From: JBLHKW01 sp047618565
Lineage (GTDB): Bacteria > Planctomycetota > UBA1135 > GCA-002686595
Assembly (NCBI GenBank): GCA_047618565.1
Contig: JBLHKW010000008.1
Span: 1 to 54,945, forward strand
Length of the DNA stretch: 54,945 nt
Direction: 5' to 3'
This document shows positions 8,699-16,061 of this stretch, piece by piece. The translations under genes and the position numbers were made by a program. The notes beneath the pieces are model-generated. The model was given only the letters and a program-made list of their open reading frames with translations, was not told the DNA's origin and made no database searches. The number at the start of each line of letters is the position of its first letter. The first letter of the stretch is position 1.

Positions 8699-9646
8699 AT
8701 GCGTCGAATAGCGATCATCAATCAGAAGGGTGGCGTCGGTAAGACGACGACCACGGCCAACCTCGGCGCCGCGCTGGCACGCCAGGGTCGCAAGGTCGTG
8801 ATCGTCGACGTCGACCCCCAGGCCAACCTGACCCTGTACCTCGGGTTCGAGCCGGGTGAGGACCAACCGTCGACCTACTCGATCCTGTCGGGGGACACGA
8901 CCCTTGCGGAGACCCTGCTGGTGACGGGCACCGACGGCCTGCAGCTGGTCCCCAGCCACATCGACCTGTCCGGCGCCGAGCTCGAGCTCGTCAGCGCCAT
9001 GGGGCGCGAGACGATCCTCAAGCAGGCGATCGAGGCCTGGGTCAACGCGGCACTCGCCGCCGACGGCCAGCCGCCTGCCGACTACCTGATCTTCGACTGC
9101 CCGCCGAGCCTGGGCCTGCTGGCGATCAACGCCCTGGCGGCATCGACCGAGGTCATCATCACGCTCCAGACGGAGTTCTTCGCCCTGCAGGGCATGAGCA
9201 AGCTGATGGAGATCGTGAAGCTGCTTCAGAAGCGCATGAATCCGGACCTGCGCGTCACCGGCATCCTGCCCTGCCTCTACGACGGCCGCCTGAGGCTGGC
9301 CCGGGAGGTCCTGGGTGAGATCCGCAAGTACTTCGGAAGCCAGGTCTTCCGGTCGTCGATCCGCACGAACGTCAAGCTGGCGGAGTCCCCGAGCTACGGC
9401 CAGACGATCTTCGAGTACGCCCCCGAGTCCAACGGGGCGCGCGACTACGCCGCCCTCGCGACCGAGCTCATCGCCTCGGAACCCCACACAGAGGCTCCCG
9501 CGGCCGTCGAGGAACTCCCGACCGTCGAGGTTCCGCGGCCCAAGGCACCTGTGGCCGAAGCACCTGCAGCCGAAGCACCTGCAGCCGAGGCGCCCGAGAC
9601 CGAAGCGCTACCGGCCACCAGCAGCGAGGCCCCGTACCCCGACTGA
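8699..9646 (+). CDS. ParA/Soj-family ATPase
   Basis: 315-residue deviant Walker ATPase. Walker A is KGGVGKTTT at 10-18, VDVDPQANLT supplies the A-prime motif, and LIFDCPPSLG the switch II/Walker B region. The fold is complete by about residue 260. A 50-residue Ala/Pro/Glu-rich tail follows, containing a tandem 5-residue repeat. Such proteins segregate chromosomes or plasmids or position cargo, normally with a ParB-like partner. No ParB gene is adjacent, although the gene lies about 4.8 kb from the probable origin. It could be the chromosomal ParA or an orphan positioning ATPase. Confidence 0.88.
   Translation: MRRIAIINQKGGVGKTTTTANLGAALARQGRKVVIVDVDPQANLTLYLGFEPGEDQPSTYSILSGDTTLAETLLVTGTDGLQLVPSHIDLSGAELELVSAMGRETILKQAIEAWVNAALAADGQPPADYLIFDCPPSLGLLAINALAASTEVIITLQTEFFALQGMSKLMEIVKLLQKRMNPDLRVTGILPCLYDGRLRLAREVLGEIRKYFGSQVFRSSIRTNVKLAESPSYGQTIFEYAPESNGARDYAALATELIASEPHTEAPAAVEELPTVEVPRPKAPVAEAPAAEAPAAEAPETEALPATSSEAPYPD
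9545..9604 (+). repeat. Four tandem 15-bp repeats encoding A-P-A/V-A-E units
   Basis: Units at 9545, 9560, 9575 and 9590, based on GCACCTGCAGCCGAA with few changes, sit in the 3-prime end of the parA gene. They encode a flexible Ala/Pro/Glu tail and could vary in copy number between strains. Confidence 0.8.
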
Positions 9647-9682
9647 GGCATGGCGCCCCGGGGACTGAGCTGAAGGCGAACG

Positions 9683-10846
9683 ATGGACCAAAAGCTGAAG
9701 ATCGGTGTCGTCTGCCACCCGACCTACGGTGGATCCGGCGTGGTCGCCAGCGAGCTGGCCCTCAGCCTGGCCAGCAACGGCCATGAGCTCCATCTCTTCT
9801 CCTACGACGTCCCGCCGCGCCTGGCGCGTTCGCCCGGGCCGGTCGAGGTGCACGTGGCTCAGGGAATTCCCTATCCCCTGTTCGCGGCCACGCCACACGA
9901 CCTGGCGATCACGTCGAGCATCCTGGACGTCCATCGCCATACGGGCCTGGACATCGTGCATGCCCACTATGCCGTGCCGCACGCGGTCAGCGCCTTCCTC
10001 GCGCGGGAAGCCGCCCGAAGCTACCCGGACAGGCTTCCGCCGCGGGTCGTGGTGACCCTGCACGGGACGGACATCACGCTGATCGGGAATGACCCGTCCT
10101 ACGCGCCCCTGACGGAGCACGTGCTGAATGCGAGCGACGCGGTGACCGCCGTGTCCGAGTCCCTGGCGGCGGCCACGCGCGACCGGTTCTGCATCAACAG
10201 CACCCCATGTAGCATCCAGGTTATCCCGAACTTCGTGGACCTGGAGCGCTTCTCCCCGGACGTCGAGCCCGACGCGAAGCGCGGCGCACACCGACCCTCG
10301 GCGGTACACGTGAGCAACTTCCGCCCGGTCAAGCGCACGCCCTGGCTGGTCCAGGCCTTCGAGCTGGCGACACGCGGCACCGACGCCCACCTGACCCTGG
10401 TCGGCGATGGTCCCGACCGCGCACGCTGTCAGGAGATCGCGCGCGAGCTCAGCATCTGCCACCGCGTCAAGTTCTTGGGGCTGCGCGACGCTCTACCCCA
10501 ACTGCTTGTACCCGCGACGGTCTACCTGTTGACCAGCTCCGAGGAATCGTTCGGACTCTCGGCCCTCGAATCCCTGGCCTGTGGCACACCTGTCGTCGCG
10601 ACCCGCGTCGGAGGGGTGGCCGAGGTGGTCACGGATGGTGTCGACGGGCTGCTGTCCGACCCCGACGACATGGAGCGCTTTGCGGCGAACGCGCGCGCCC
10701 TGCTGACCGACCCCGCACGGGCGCGTGAGATGGGGCTGGCGGGTCGCCGGTCCGCGGTGGAGCGCTTCGACCGCCGCAAGGTCGTGCGCCGCTACGAGGA
10801 CCTGTACGCCTCGGTACTGGACCGAGAGCCCGTGTGCCATGACTGA
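9683..10846 (+). CDS. bshA: N-acetyl-alpha-D-glucosaminyl L-malate synthase BshA
   Basis: 387-residue GT4 glycosyltransferase that joins GlcNAc from UDP-GlcNAc to L-malate, the first bacillithiol step. The N-terminal CHPTYGGSGVVASELAL, the segment VHAHYAVPHAVSAFLA, TLHGTDITLIG, and VIPNFVDLERFSP are close to BshA wording. The C-terminal donor site has ESFGLSALE and GTPVVATRVGGVAEVV. It has a plausible GAAGG ribosome site before the ATG. Its last eight bases overlap the cysteine desulfurase start, so the two are co-translated. Confidence 0.94.
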   Translation: MDQKLKIGVVCHPTYGGSGVVASELALSLASNGHELHLFSYDVPPRLARSPGPVEVHVAQGIPYPLFAATPHDLAITSSILDVHRHTGLDIVHAHYAVPHAVSAFLAREAARSYPDRLPPRVVVTLHGTDITLIGNDPSYAPLTEHVLNASDAVTAVSESLAAATRDRFCINSTPCSIQVIPNFVDLERFSPDVEPDAKRGAHRPSAVHVSNFRPVKRTPWLVQAFELATRGTDAHLTLVGDGPDRARCQEIARELSICHRVKFLGLRDALPQLLVPATVYLLTSSEESFGLSALESLACGTPVVATRVGGVAEVVTDGVDGLLSDPDDMERFAANARALLTDPARAREMGLAGRRSAVERFDRRKVVRRYEDLYASVLDREPVCHD

Positions 10847-12029
10847 GCGCACCAGGGTCTACCTGGACCACAACGCCACGACCCCCATGCGGCCCGAGGC
10901 GTGGGAGGCCTTTCAGGACACGGTCGCGCGCCTGGGCGGCAACGCCTCGAGCGCGCACACGTCCGGACAGCTCGCGCGGGCCATGCTCGACGATGCGCGT
11001 GAGCGCACGGCGGGCGCCCTGGGTGTACCGGATGACGCGGTGGTGTTCACGTCCGGGGGCACGGAGGCCAACAACCTCGCGCTCTTCGGCTGCGTGGCCG
11101 CGCAGCAGCGGCGCGCAGGCGCCCCCAGCGGCCGTGGAAGCTCCCTGATCGTCACCGCGTGCGAGCACTCATCGATCCTGGCCCCCGCCGCCGAGCTCGC
11201 GCGGCGCGGCCACGAGGTGATCACGATTCCGGTCGACGAGCGCGGCGCGATCGAGCTGTCCGAGGTGGAACGAGCGCTCCAGTCAGGCCAGAGCGCACTG
11301 CTCTCGGTCATGGCCGCGAACAACGAGGTCGGGATGCTGACACCCCTCCACCGGATCGGCGCACTTGTCCGCGCCTTGCCCGCCAGTTCTCGACCAGTTT
11401 TCCACACCGACGCAATCCAGGCCCTCGGCCGCATCCCCCTCGATCTGGAGGGCTGGGGCGTGGATCTGGCCTCCCTATCGGCCCACAAGGTCGGTGGCCC
11501 CCTGGGTTGTGGGGTGCTTGTGAGGCGCGCTGGTACGCCCCTCGACGGGGTTATCCACGGGGGCGGCCAGGAGAGCGAGCAACGTTCCGGAACCGAGAAT
11601 GTGCCCGCGATCGTCGCTACGTCGGTCGCCATCGAGCGCGCCGTGGATGAGCAGCAGGGGTACGCGCAGCGCACGCGCGCGTTGACCACGTTCATGTGGG
11701 AGGAACTTCATGCCGCGTTACCGGGCGCTTGCTTGCTCGGCCCCGAAATCGACTCGGCGGAGCGGCTCCCCAACACGCTCGCGCTCGCCGTCCCCGACAT
11801 CGACGGGCGGGTGCTCATCGCGCGCCTCGACATGGCCGGCCTCGAGGTGAGCGCTGGCTCAGCGTGCGCGAGCGGCTCGCTCGAACCCTCGCACGTGTTG
11901 CTCGCAATGGGCCTGTCACGCGAGCGCGCTCGTTCGGCGTTGCGACTCTCGGTAGGTCGGACCACGGAATTGCCCGACGTCGAGCGCGCAGTGGAGATTC
12001 TGGGCAGAATCTTTTCGGAACGAGCCTAA
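10839..12029 (+). CDS. Cysteine desulfurase (NifS/IscS family)
   Basis: 396-residue PLP enzyme that takes sulfur from cysteine, leaving alanine and a persulfide. Visible are YLDHNATTP (8-16), SGGTEANN (72-79), His110 (ACEHSS), PLP-lysine K217 in SAHKVGGPLG, and the catalytic loop Cys343 in GSACASGS. The ATG at 10839 lies within the end of bshA. A start further upstream in the same frame (10725) would run inside bshA and is unlikely. Its role may be Fe-S or tRNA sulfur supply; the tight link to bshA hints at thiol or sulfur metabolism. No IscU or TusA-like gene is adjacent. Confidence 0.93.
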   Translation: MTERTRVYLDHNATTPMRPEAWEAFQDTVARLGGNASSAHTSGQLARAMLDDARERTAGALGVPDDAVVFTSGGTEANNLALFGCVAAQQRRAGAPSGRGSSLIVTACEHSSILAPAAELARRGHEVITIPVDERGAIELSEVERALQSGQSALLSVMAANNEVGMLTPLHRIGALVRALPASSRPVFHTDAIQALGRIPLDLEGWGVDLASLSAHKVGGPLGCGVLVRRAGTPLDGVIHGGGQESEQRSGTENVPAIVATSVAIERAVDEQQGYAQRTRALTTFMWEELHAALPGACLLGPEIDSAERLPNTLALAVPDIDGRVLIARLDMAGLEVSAGSACASGSLEPSHVLLAMGLSRERARSALRLSVGRTTELPDVERAVEILGRIFSERA

Positions 12030-12402
12030 GTCTCCCCGGCGCGTCGCCTCGTGGAGAACACGTGAAGAAGTTCGCGGCCGGTCGTTGACGATCGTCGACC
12101 GTGCGCTCTAATGCGCCCGCAGTCGACAGGGAATCCCGACGAAACACAGGCGATGACGAGCGACACCATGGAACGATCGATGACTCGAACCAACGTCCCT
12201 CGTAGCTTCAACCGCGGGTCCCGGAGCACGGAATTTTTGAGGTCCGTTGCTTCCGCTTTTTTTGCGACCGCCGCACCCTGGTCACTGCCTCTTTGCTGGG
12301 AATAGTTCGCGCCGCCCGCAACGGGCGTTTATTCGGTGAGTCCGCTGTTTGTTCTCCCCCCGGAACAGGCTTGCGTTGTCTCTACAGAGGGAGGGGTGCT
12401 TG
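12030..12402. other. 373-bp gap upstream of dnaA
   Basis: No convincing gene is present. I looked for rpmH, often near dnaA, and did not find it. No good DnaA box is visible. The gap holds a perfect 10-bp palindrome GACGATCGTC at 12087-12096, T-rich runs near 12231 and 12257, and a terminator-like hairpin at 12313-12333. It most likely carries the dnaA promoter. Confidence 0.6.
12313..12333 (+). terminator. Terminator-like hairpin upstream of dnaA
   Basis: CGCCCG (12313-12318), loop CAA, CGGGCG (12322-12327), then TTTATT. The stem is short but GC-rich. It could end transcripts from the cysteine desulfurase operon or attenuate the dnaA message. Confidence 0.5.
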
Positions 12403-14049
12403 ATGATCGATGCACACGGACCGACGAGCGAACCGGCTGCCGGGCACACGAGTGGCTCTGGCGCCGCAGCCCACACGGATTACGCCACGACTGGCACGTG
12501 TACCGAGAAGTCCGACCCCGGTGAACCGGTCGGTCTGTCGGCCAGCGAGCAGGCCGAACCGGCCCAGCTCTGGGCTGCGTTCCAGGAGGCTGTCCTGATG
12601 CGCATCCGGCCCGAGCAATTCGAGACCTGGTTCCGGCGCGCCGCGTTGACGCAGGTCAGCGCCGACCACGTGGTCCTTTCCGTGCAGAACGGTTTCGCGC
12701 TCTCCTGGCTCGAGACCCACTACCGCGGCATCCTCGAAGAGTCCGCGCGCACCCTCTTTGGCAACGGCGTTCGACTCGACCTGGCTGTCGACGCCGAGCT
12801 GACCGTGCCCGCCGACCAGCCCCTGCGCGCCGCCACCCCGAATCCGGTCCCGGCCGATGACGCTGCGACCGCGGCGCGGGGCAGGGCTCCGAACACCAAG
12901 GCGGGCAAGACTGGCTACACGTCCAAGGGTCGATCCCGGTCATCCGACGTTGCCTTCCCGGTCGCCGCGCGCGGCGCGGCCCAGCGCTCGCCCGCGCGCA
13001 TCGGCGGCGTGCTCGACAACTCCGACTTCGTCCTCAACGACCAGTACACCTTCGACAACTTCGTCGTCGGACCCTGCAACCGCTTTGCGCATGCAGCGGC
13101 CATGGGCGCGAGCGAATCGCCCGGCACCTACAACCCGTTCTTCCTGCACGGACCGGTCGGGCTGGGCAAGACCCACCTGCTGCAGTCCATCTGCTTCTCG
13201 ATCCTCGAGGGCTGGCCGGACTCGCGCATCCTCTACCTGTCCTGCGAGACCTTCGTCAACCACTTCATCCACGCGCTGCAGGACGGCAACTTGATGGAGT
13301 TCCGCAACAAGTACCGCAACGTCGATGTACTCGTGGTTGACGACGTGCACCTGCTGGCCAACAAGGAGCGCACGCAGGAGGAGTTCTTCCACACCTTCAA
13401 TACGCTCTACAACGCCGGCAAGATGATCGTGCTGTCCTCTGACAGCCCGCCGGTCGAGATCCCGACACTCCAGGAGCGGCTCGTGTCGCGCTTCAAGTGG
13501 GGCATGGTCACCGAGGTCGAGAAGCCCTGCTTCGAGACTCGCATGGCGATCGTGATGCGCAAGGGGCTGGTACGTGGGCACGAGGTGCCCAACGACGTCG
13601 CCAAGCTGGTCGCCGAGCGCATCCAGTCGAATGTGCGCGAGCTCGAGGGGGCCGTGACACGCCTGATCGGCTACGCCAGCCTGACCAAGCAGCCGATCAC
13701 CGTGGACCTGGCGCGTGTCGCACTGCGCGACATCTTCGTCCAGCGCTGCGGACAGCCCACCATGGACGACATCGTGCGCGTCGTCACGGACCACTTCCAC
13801 GTGAAGCTGGTCGACCTGCAGTCCAAGAGCCGCACCAGCAGCATCGTGTTCCCGAGGCAGATCGCCATGCACCTGGCACGGCGTATCACGACGCTCTCGC
13901 TGGGCGAGATCGGTGGCCATTTCGGGGGCCGCGATCACTCGACCGTGCTGTACGCGATCGACAAGATCGAGAAGTTGTCCGCGAAGGACAGCTCCCTTCT
14001 GGAGTTGCTCCAGAACCTGCTGGCCAGCCTCGAAACGCCCGCCAACTAG
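12403..14049 (+). CDS. dnaA: Chromosomal replication initiator DnaA
   Basis: 548-residue AAA+ initiator that binds DnaA boxes and opens oriC. Domain I (about 52-115) has LRIRPEQFETWF-like wording. A low-complexity linker covers about 130-205. Domain III has Walker A GPVGLGKT (250-257) and Walker B VLVVDDVH (309-316). Domain IV ends with the DNA-binding signature GGHFGGRDHSTV (504-515). I chose ATG 12403 because AGGGAGGGG lies just upstream; an extra 18 codons upstream are open but lack a ribosome site. The N-terminus before domain I, about 50 residues, is longer than in most DnaA proteins. dnaN follows. Confidence 0.97.
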   Translation: MIDAHGPTSEPAAGHTSGSGAAAHTDYATTGTCTEKSDPGEPVGLSASEQAEPAQLWAAFQEAVLMRIRPEQFETWFRRAALTQVSADHVVLSVQNGFALSWLETHYRGILEESARTLFGNGVRLDLAVDAELTVPADQPLRAATPNPVPADDAATAARGRAPNTKAGKTGYTSKGRSRSSDVAFPVAARGAAQRSPARIGGVLDNSDFVLNDQYTFDNFVVGPCNRFAHAAAMGASESPGTYNPFFLHGPVGLGKTHLLQSICFSILEGWPDSRILYLSCETFVNHFIHALQDGNLMEFRNKYRNVDVLVVDDVHLLANKERTQEEFFHTFNTLYNAGKMIVLSSDSPPVEIPTLQERLVSRFKWGMVTEVEKPCFETRMAIVMRKGLVRGHEVPNDVAKLVAERIQSNVRELEGAVTRLIGYASLTKQPITVDLARVALRDIFVQRCGQPTMDDIVRVVTDHFHVKLVDLQSKSRTSSIVFPRQIAMHLARRITTLSLGEIGGHFGGRDHSTVLYAIDKIEKLSAKDSSLLELLQNLLASLETPAN

Positions 14050-14268
14050 CTGGATGTTGACCCATCGAGGTCGCCGGACGGCGGAGCCCACCCGCACGGG
14101 CAGGCGCGGAGCGCTCGGTGCGCCCCTGACGGGCCGGTCTGCCGCCCCGTCCTCGGGCGGGCTGGTCTGTCGACCGTCTGGGCACTCGCGCGCGTCAGAG
14201 GAGCTCTCAAGCGCCCCCGATGCCACGCCCCGCGCCCTTTCCGGGGAGTCCACCCACGTGGAAAGGCC

Positions 14269-14277
14269 TGTGGAAAA
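14269..14277 (-). promoter_or_regulatory. DnaA box, one mismatch
   Basis: TGTGGAAAA reads TTTTCCACA on the minus strand, one change from TTATCCACA. It lies within the probable origin. Confidence 0.5.
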
Positions 14278-14424
14278 GACCCCGGTAACCTGTGGACCCG
14301 GTCCGGAACCCGTCGGGAGTATTCCGTGGACTGGTCGTGGACAAAGGGGGACGCCCGGGGACGCTCGAGGCCTCTTCCTGAACGGCCCGGGATGGGCGTG
14401 GACAGGCTCTCTGTTATCTTCCAG

Positions 14425-14433
14425 TTATCCACA
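14425..14433 (+). promoter_or_regulatory. DnaA box, exact consensus TTATCCACA
   Basis: Exact match to the high-affinity DnaA box, in the dnaA-dnaN gap. Confidence 0.85.
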
Positions 14434-14511
14434 GCATGGGCTCTTTAGCTCACACCTCACCTATCAACGCAAAGCCCTTTTTGATAGGCTGTTACGCACG
14501 CACCGGGCCCG

Positions 14512-14520
14512 TTATTCACA
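14512..14520 (+). promoter_or_regulatory. DnaA box TTATTCACA
   Basis: Exact match to the relaxed consensus TTATNCACA, same orientation as the box 87 bp upstream and 15 bp before the AT-rich tract. Confidence 0.8.
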
Positions 14521-14536
14521 TTCTGTGGCACCCCTT

Positions 14537-14564
14537 AAGAAGATGACTGATTTTCTATCTTCTT
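14537..14564. repeat. 8-bp inverted repeat inside the AT-rich origin tract
   Basis: AAGAAGAT at 14537-14544 pairs exactly with ATCTTCTT at 14557-14564 around a 12-base centre. It lies in the likely duplex unwinding region and also upstream of dnaN. Confidence 0.6.
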
Positions 14565-14634
14565 TCAGAGGGGGAGCGACAGATCCGGATCACGCCACCT
14601 CCCACCTTCCTGCTAACCACCGAGAGCATTGCCG

Positions 14635-15735
14635 ATGAAGGTCGTCTGTGACCGAGACAAATTGCGCGAAGCCCTGGCCATCGCGAACAACGTCGTCCCG
14701 TCCAAGGCTGCGAAGCCTGCACTTGAGAACGTGTGCATCGTTGCAACCGACGATGGCCTCGAACTTCTGGGCACGGACCTTGAGGTATCGATCCGATACC
14801 GCATCCCCGACGTCAAGGTCATCGACCCTGGCACGACGGTCATACCGGCTCGGGTCACGCTCGACTTCGTACGTGACCTGTCGGGCGAGAGCGTGACGCT
14901 CGAGACCACGGGACAGACCTGCACGATCACCAGCGGCGCGGACGAATGCGAGCTTGTCACGATCGACGCGGACGAATTTCCGGTGATCGAGCACTTCGAC
15001 GCGAAGGGTTCGGTCTCACTTCAGGGTGGAACCTTCACGCGGCTGATCAACCAGACGGCATTCGCCGCGGCCCGGGAGCCCGGGCGCTTCGCGATGCACG
15101 GTGTGTTGACCGAGATCGAGAACGATGTGCTCAAGCTGGTGGCCACCGACGGCCGGCGCCTGGCACTCTCGACCACCCCCGTCGATGCGCCCGATCTCAA
15201 GATGGATCCGATCGTTGTTCCGACCAAGGGCATGCAGCTCTTCTGTCGGGTCATCGCGGATCCCCTCGAGCAGATCAAGCTGAGCTTCGGAGAGAACCAG
15301 GTCGGGCTGAAGACCCAGCATGCTGAGATCTTCGCGCGTCTGATCGAGGGCGAGTTCCCGCGCTACGCAGCGGTGGTTCCCACGGAGGCCACGAACGTCA
15401 TGGAAGCCGACTGCGCCCTGCTCTCCAAGAAGCTACGGCTGGTCGCTAACGTGACCGGCGACGAGGCACGTGGGGTCAAGATCAAGCTCAAGAAGAACGA
15501 GCTCGAGCTCTTCGGACAGTCCGTCGGACGTGGTGAAGCGACAGCCCACATGGAGGTGGACTTCAGCGGCGGAGAGGCCGAGATCGCCTTCAACCCGGAC
15601 TACGTAATCGAGGGACTCAAGAACTGCGAGACGGACCACATTCGGCTCGAATTCAACGACAAGACAAGTCCGGGCAAGTTCTGCCTGGGCGAAAACTACA
15701 TCTACATCGTGATGCCCATCACGATCAACGTCTGA
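14635..15735 (+). CDS. dnaN: DNA polymerase III beta sliding clamp DnaN
   Basis: 366-residue clamp that tethers polymerase III to DNA; the family length is about 366-378. The N-terminus MKVVCDRDKLREALAIANNV, the central FTRLINQTAFAAAREPGRFAMHGVL and the C-terminal GENYIYIVMPITI tail match DnaN. I chose ATG 14635 rather than the TTG two codons upstream because MKV fits the usual start. It follows dnaA and leads directly into the DUF721 gene and gyrB, with only a few bases between the genes. Confidence 0.97.
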   Translation: MKVVCDRDKLREALAIANNVVPSKAAKPALENVCIVATDDGLELLGTDLEVSIRYRIPDVKVIDPGTTVIPARVTLDFVRDLSGESVTLETTGQTCTITSGADECELVTIDADEFPVIEHFDAKGSVSLQGGTFTRLINQTAFAAAREPGRFAMHGVLTEIENDVLKLVATDGRRLALSTTPVDAPDLKMDPIVVPTKGMQLFCRVIADPLEQIKLSFGENQVGLKTQHAEIFARLIEGEFPRYAAVVPTEATNVMEADCALLSKKLRLVANVTGDEARGVKIKLKKNELELFGQSVGRGEATAHMEVDFSGGEAEIAFNPDYVIEGLKNCETDHIRLEFNDKTSPGKFCLGENYIYIVMPITINV

Positions 15736-15738
15736 CAA

Positions 15739-16059
15739 TTGGACCCACTGAAGGACGTCAAGCGCGGGGGGATGGCGTCGATGGGCGAGGCCCTGTCGAC
15801 CTACATGCGCACGAGCGGGCTCGATCGCAAGGTAGGTGACCTGGCGGTCTTTCAGGCCTGGACGGACTCCGCAGGTGAAGCACTCTCAACGCGCGCGAAA
15901 CCCGTCCGATTCCGGATGGCAATATTGACCGTCGAGGTCGAGTCGGCAGCGCACTTTCATGAACTGGCAAACTTCAAGGGCGAGCAGCTACGACGGCTCG
16001 TCAATCGGCAACTGGGCTCGAGTCGAGTCCGACGCATCGATTTCAAGCTGAAACAATAG
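15739..16059 (+). CDS. DUF721/DciA-like protein
   Basis: 106-residue small basic protein. It has the DUF721 pattern: a helical start (LSTYMRTSGLDRKVGDLAVFQAWTDSAGE), then a strand-turn-strand ending in RIDFKLK. DUF721 includes DciA, a loader or partner of the replicative helicase in bacteria lacking DnaC, and is often found beside dnaA, recF or gyrB as here. The frame opens at TTG 15739; an ATG at 15772 after a G-rich stretch is an alternative start that would drop 11 residues. The stop abuts the gyrB start. Confidence 0.82.
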   Translation: MDPLKDVKRGGMASMGEALSTYMRTSGLDRKVGDLAVFQAWTDSAGEALSTRAKPVRFRMAILTVEVESAAHFHELANFKGEQLRRLVNRQLGSSRVRRIDFKLKQ

Positions 16060-16061
16060 TG

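Larger units (their letters stand above)
14050..14634. other. oriC: Probable chromosomal replication origin (oriC) between dnaA and dnaN
   Basis: This 585-bp gene-free stretch contains two exact TTATNCACA DnaA boxes (14425-14433 and 14512-14520), a near match on the other strand (14269-14277) and weaker TGTGGAC/CGTGGAC variants at about 14291-14343. An AT-rich tract lies at 14535-14565, much richer in A+T than its surroundings. CTATCAA/TTGATAG inverted repeats occur at 14461-14467/14481-14487. The dnaA-dnaN gap is the classic oriC location. The dnaN promoter must also lie here. Confidence 0.8.

Noticed and set aside
12111..12305. 64-codon frame before dnaA as ribosomal protein L34
   Set aside because: It lacks the basic KRTFQPS-type pattern of L34.
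12940..14253. 437-codon frame antisense to dnaA
   Set aside because: It has no family-like segment and lies opposite conserved DnaA domains.
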